A stretch of 13,486 nucleotides of DNA from Bacteriovorax stolpii. Its GTDB lineage: Bacteria; Bdellovibrionota; Bacteriovoracia; Bacteriovoracales; Bacteriovoracaceae. A program made the position numbers and the translations under genes. The notes beneath the pieces were generated by a model. That model searched no databases. It was not told the DNA's origin and saw nothing but the letters and a program-made list of their open reading frames with translations. The stretch covers positions 1 to 13,486 of the forward strand of contig CAMDDI010000073.1 in assembly GCA_945890905.1 (NCBI GenBank). Reading direction: 5' to 3'. This document shows, piece by piece, positions 12,817 to 13,486 of the stretch (the first letter of the stretch is position 1; each line of letters opens with the position of its first letter).

Positions 12817-13486
12817 ATGAAAATTTTCTTTTTAGTATCACTTGTCATGTTTTCATCGATCGCTGCAGCCAAAAAGCCCGCTTGTTGGGACAAAGTCGTT
12901 GAACGATTGAAAGAACCTTCTGAGAAATATCTTCTTGTAAATCACCCGGCCCTTTATTCGTTTGTTGAATGCGAGCAACCTGATTTGGGGCTTGGGGTGT
13001 TTATACATGAAGCGGCACATTTTGAGGATCTCGGTATTCCCCATAAAGCTAGTACTGAGGATATTGAACGATGGTGGCAGGAAGGAAAATTTTTCAAGTT
13101 CAGTTTGTATACTATAGATGGAAATAAACATGGTGAAATGCAGATTAAAAATGCTCCAGAACCTCGGAAATTGATTATAGATTTCTTGGAGAAGTTCCAT
13201 CCGGAGGTCATGTCTAACCCAGATCACACGATTCATTCTTTTATTGAGAGCTACCTCAATGATCCTGAAACATACTCTTCCTATCTCTTCACCAAAGGTC
13301 TGGTGACAGAATTAAACGCTTATACTCACGGCTTGCGCTTTGAGTACCGAAATCAAGTTGAGCAAGCTTTGCTCGGGCAAAGATATGGGGTAGTAATTTT
13401 TCTGATTTTCTTCAAAGGATATATACACCAGGCAAAAGCGAATAAAACTCTATGGGATCAATTGAGTAGAATAGAAAATACCAATC
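12817..13486 (+). CDS. secreted putative zinc metallopeptidase (HEAAH motif), 3' end outside the window
   Basis: The frame is open from ATG 12817 to the window edge (223 codons, no stop), so the gene is truncated only by the window. A Sec signal peptide (MKIFFLVSLVMFSSIAAA) precedes the mature chain. VFIHEAAHFEDLG contains HEAAH (His64, Glu65, His68), the HExxH zinc-binding and catalytic motif. About 100 residues on, LVTELNAYTHGL offers Glu165 as the third ligand expected of a gluzincin-type peptidase. Cysteines at 23 and 52 could pair. The hydrophobic run VVIFLIFF (192-199) is probably buried in the fold. No good ribosome-binding site precedes the ATG; TTTTCA-17-TACTAT (12782-12810) would start transcription at or next to it, hinting at a leaderless mRNA. 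No named family is recognised, and peptidase activity is inference from the motif. Confidence 0.7.
   Translation, partial: MKIFFLVSLVMFSSIAAAKKPACWDKVVERLKEPSEKYLLVNHPALYSFVECEQPDLGLGVFIHEAAHFEDLGIPHKASTEDIERWWQEGKFFKFSLYTIDGNKHGEMQIKNAPEPRKLIIDFLEKFHPEVMSNPDHTIHSFIESYLNDPETYSSYLFTKGLVTELNAYTHGLRFEYRNQVEQALLGQRYGVVIFLIFFKGYIHQAKANKTLWDQLSRIENTN

Noticed and set aside
12853..13236. Two overlapping minus-strand open frames (127 and 85 codons)
   Set aside because: They lie opposite the metallopeptidase frame, which has a signal peptide and the HEAAH motif. The minus frames have no ribosome-binding site or recognisable composition.
1..13486. CRISPR array, insertion sequence, prophage or toxin-antitoxin pair
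   Set aside because: No regularly spaced repeats, transposase or integrase motifs, or paired small overlapping genes with known antitoxin or toxin patterns were seen on either strand.

Overview
The window looks like chromosome of a Gram-negative bacterium: it has a lipobox lipoprotein, a twin-arginine exported flavoprotein, SecDF/YajC/TatA, and several small secreted proteins of unknown family. Moderate A+T content, many family-less exported proteins and the queA-tgt-yajC-tatA-secD-secF order would fit the Bdellovibrionota (Bacteriovorax/Peredibacter-like). That placement is inference and was not tested by any search.

Layout. Positions 1-107 hold the 3' end of a plus-strand gene. It converges on a small secreted-protein gene (104-382, minus). 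From a divergent promoter region starts a plus-strand operon running to 7807: queA, a six-hairpin glycosidase-like gene, tgt, yajC, tatA, secD, secF and an unknown membrane protein that overlaps secF by 4 bases. This is the classical queuosine/Sec cluster with two insertions: the glycosidase between queA and tgt, and tatA between yajC and secD. A minus-strand lipoprotein gene (7804-9378) converges on the operon and shares its last four bases. A strong extended -10 promoter then drives an HU/IHF-type gene (9612-9917), which ends in a bidirectional terminator facing a Tat-exported FAD oxidoreductase gene (9954-11594, minus).

The right end (11595-13486) is more accessory in character. It holds a 31-codon small ORF with two in-frame ribosome-binding sites, a tRNA-Cys(GCA) gene with its terminator, a secreted four-cysteine protein of unknown family, a run of three perfect hairpins, a second near-identical copy of the tRNA terminator, and the 5' part of a gene for a secreted HEAAH-type putative zinc metallopeptidase that runs off the window.

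How the genes fit together. QueA and Tgt act in queuosine modification of tRNA. YajC, SecD and SecF support proton-motive-force-driven Sec export, and TatA is the pore-forming part of the folded-protein export route. The flavoprotein is a likely Tat client, while the lipoprotein and small secreted proteins are likely Sec clients. I see no clear defence system, phage or CRISPR array. The least explained parts are the duplicated terminator with hairpin array at 11924-12784 and the metallopeptidase beside it.
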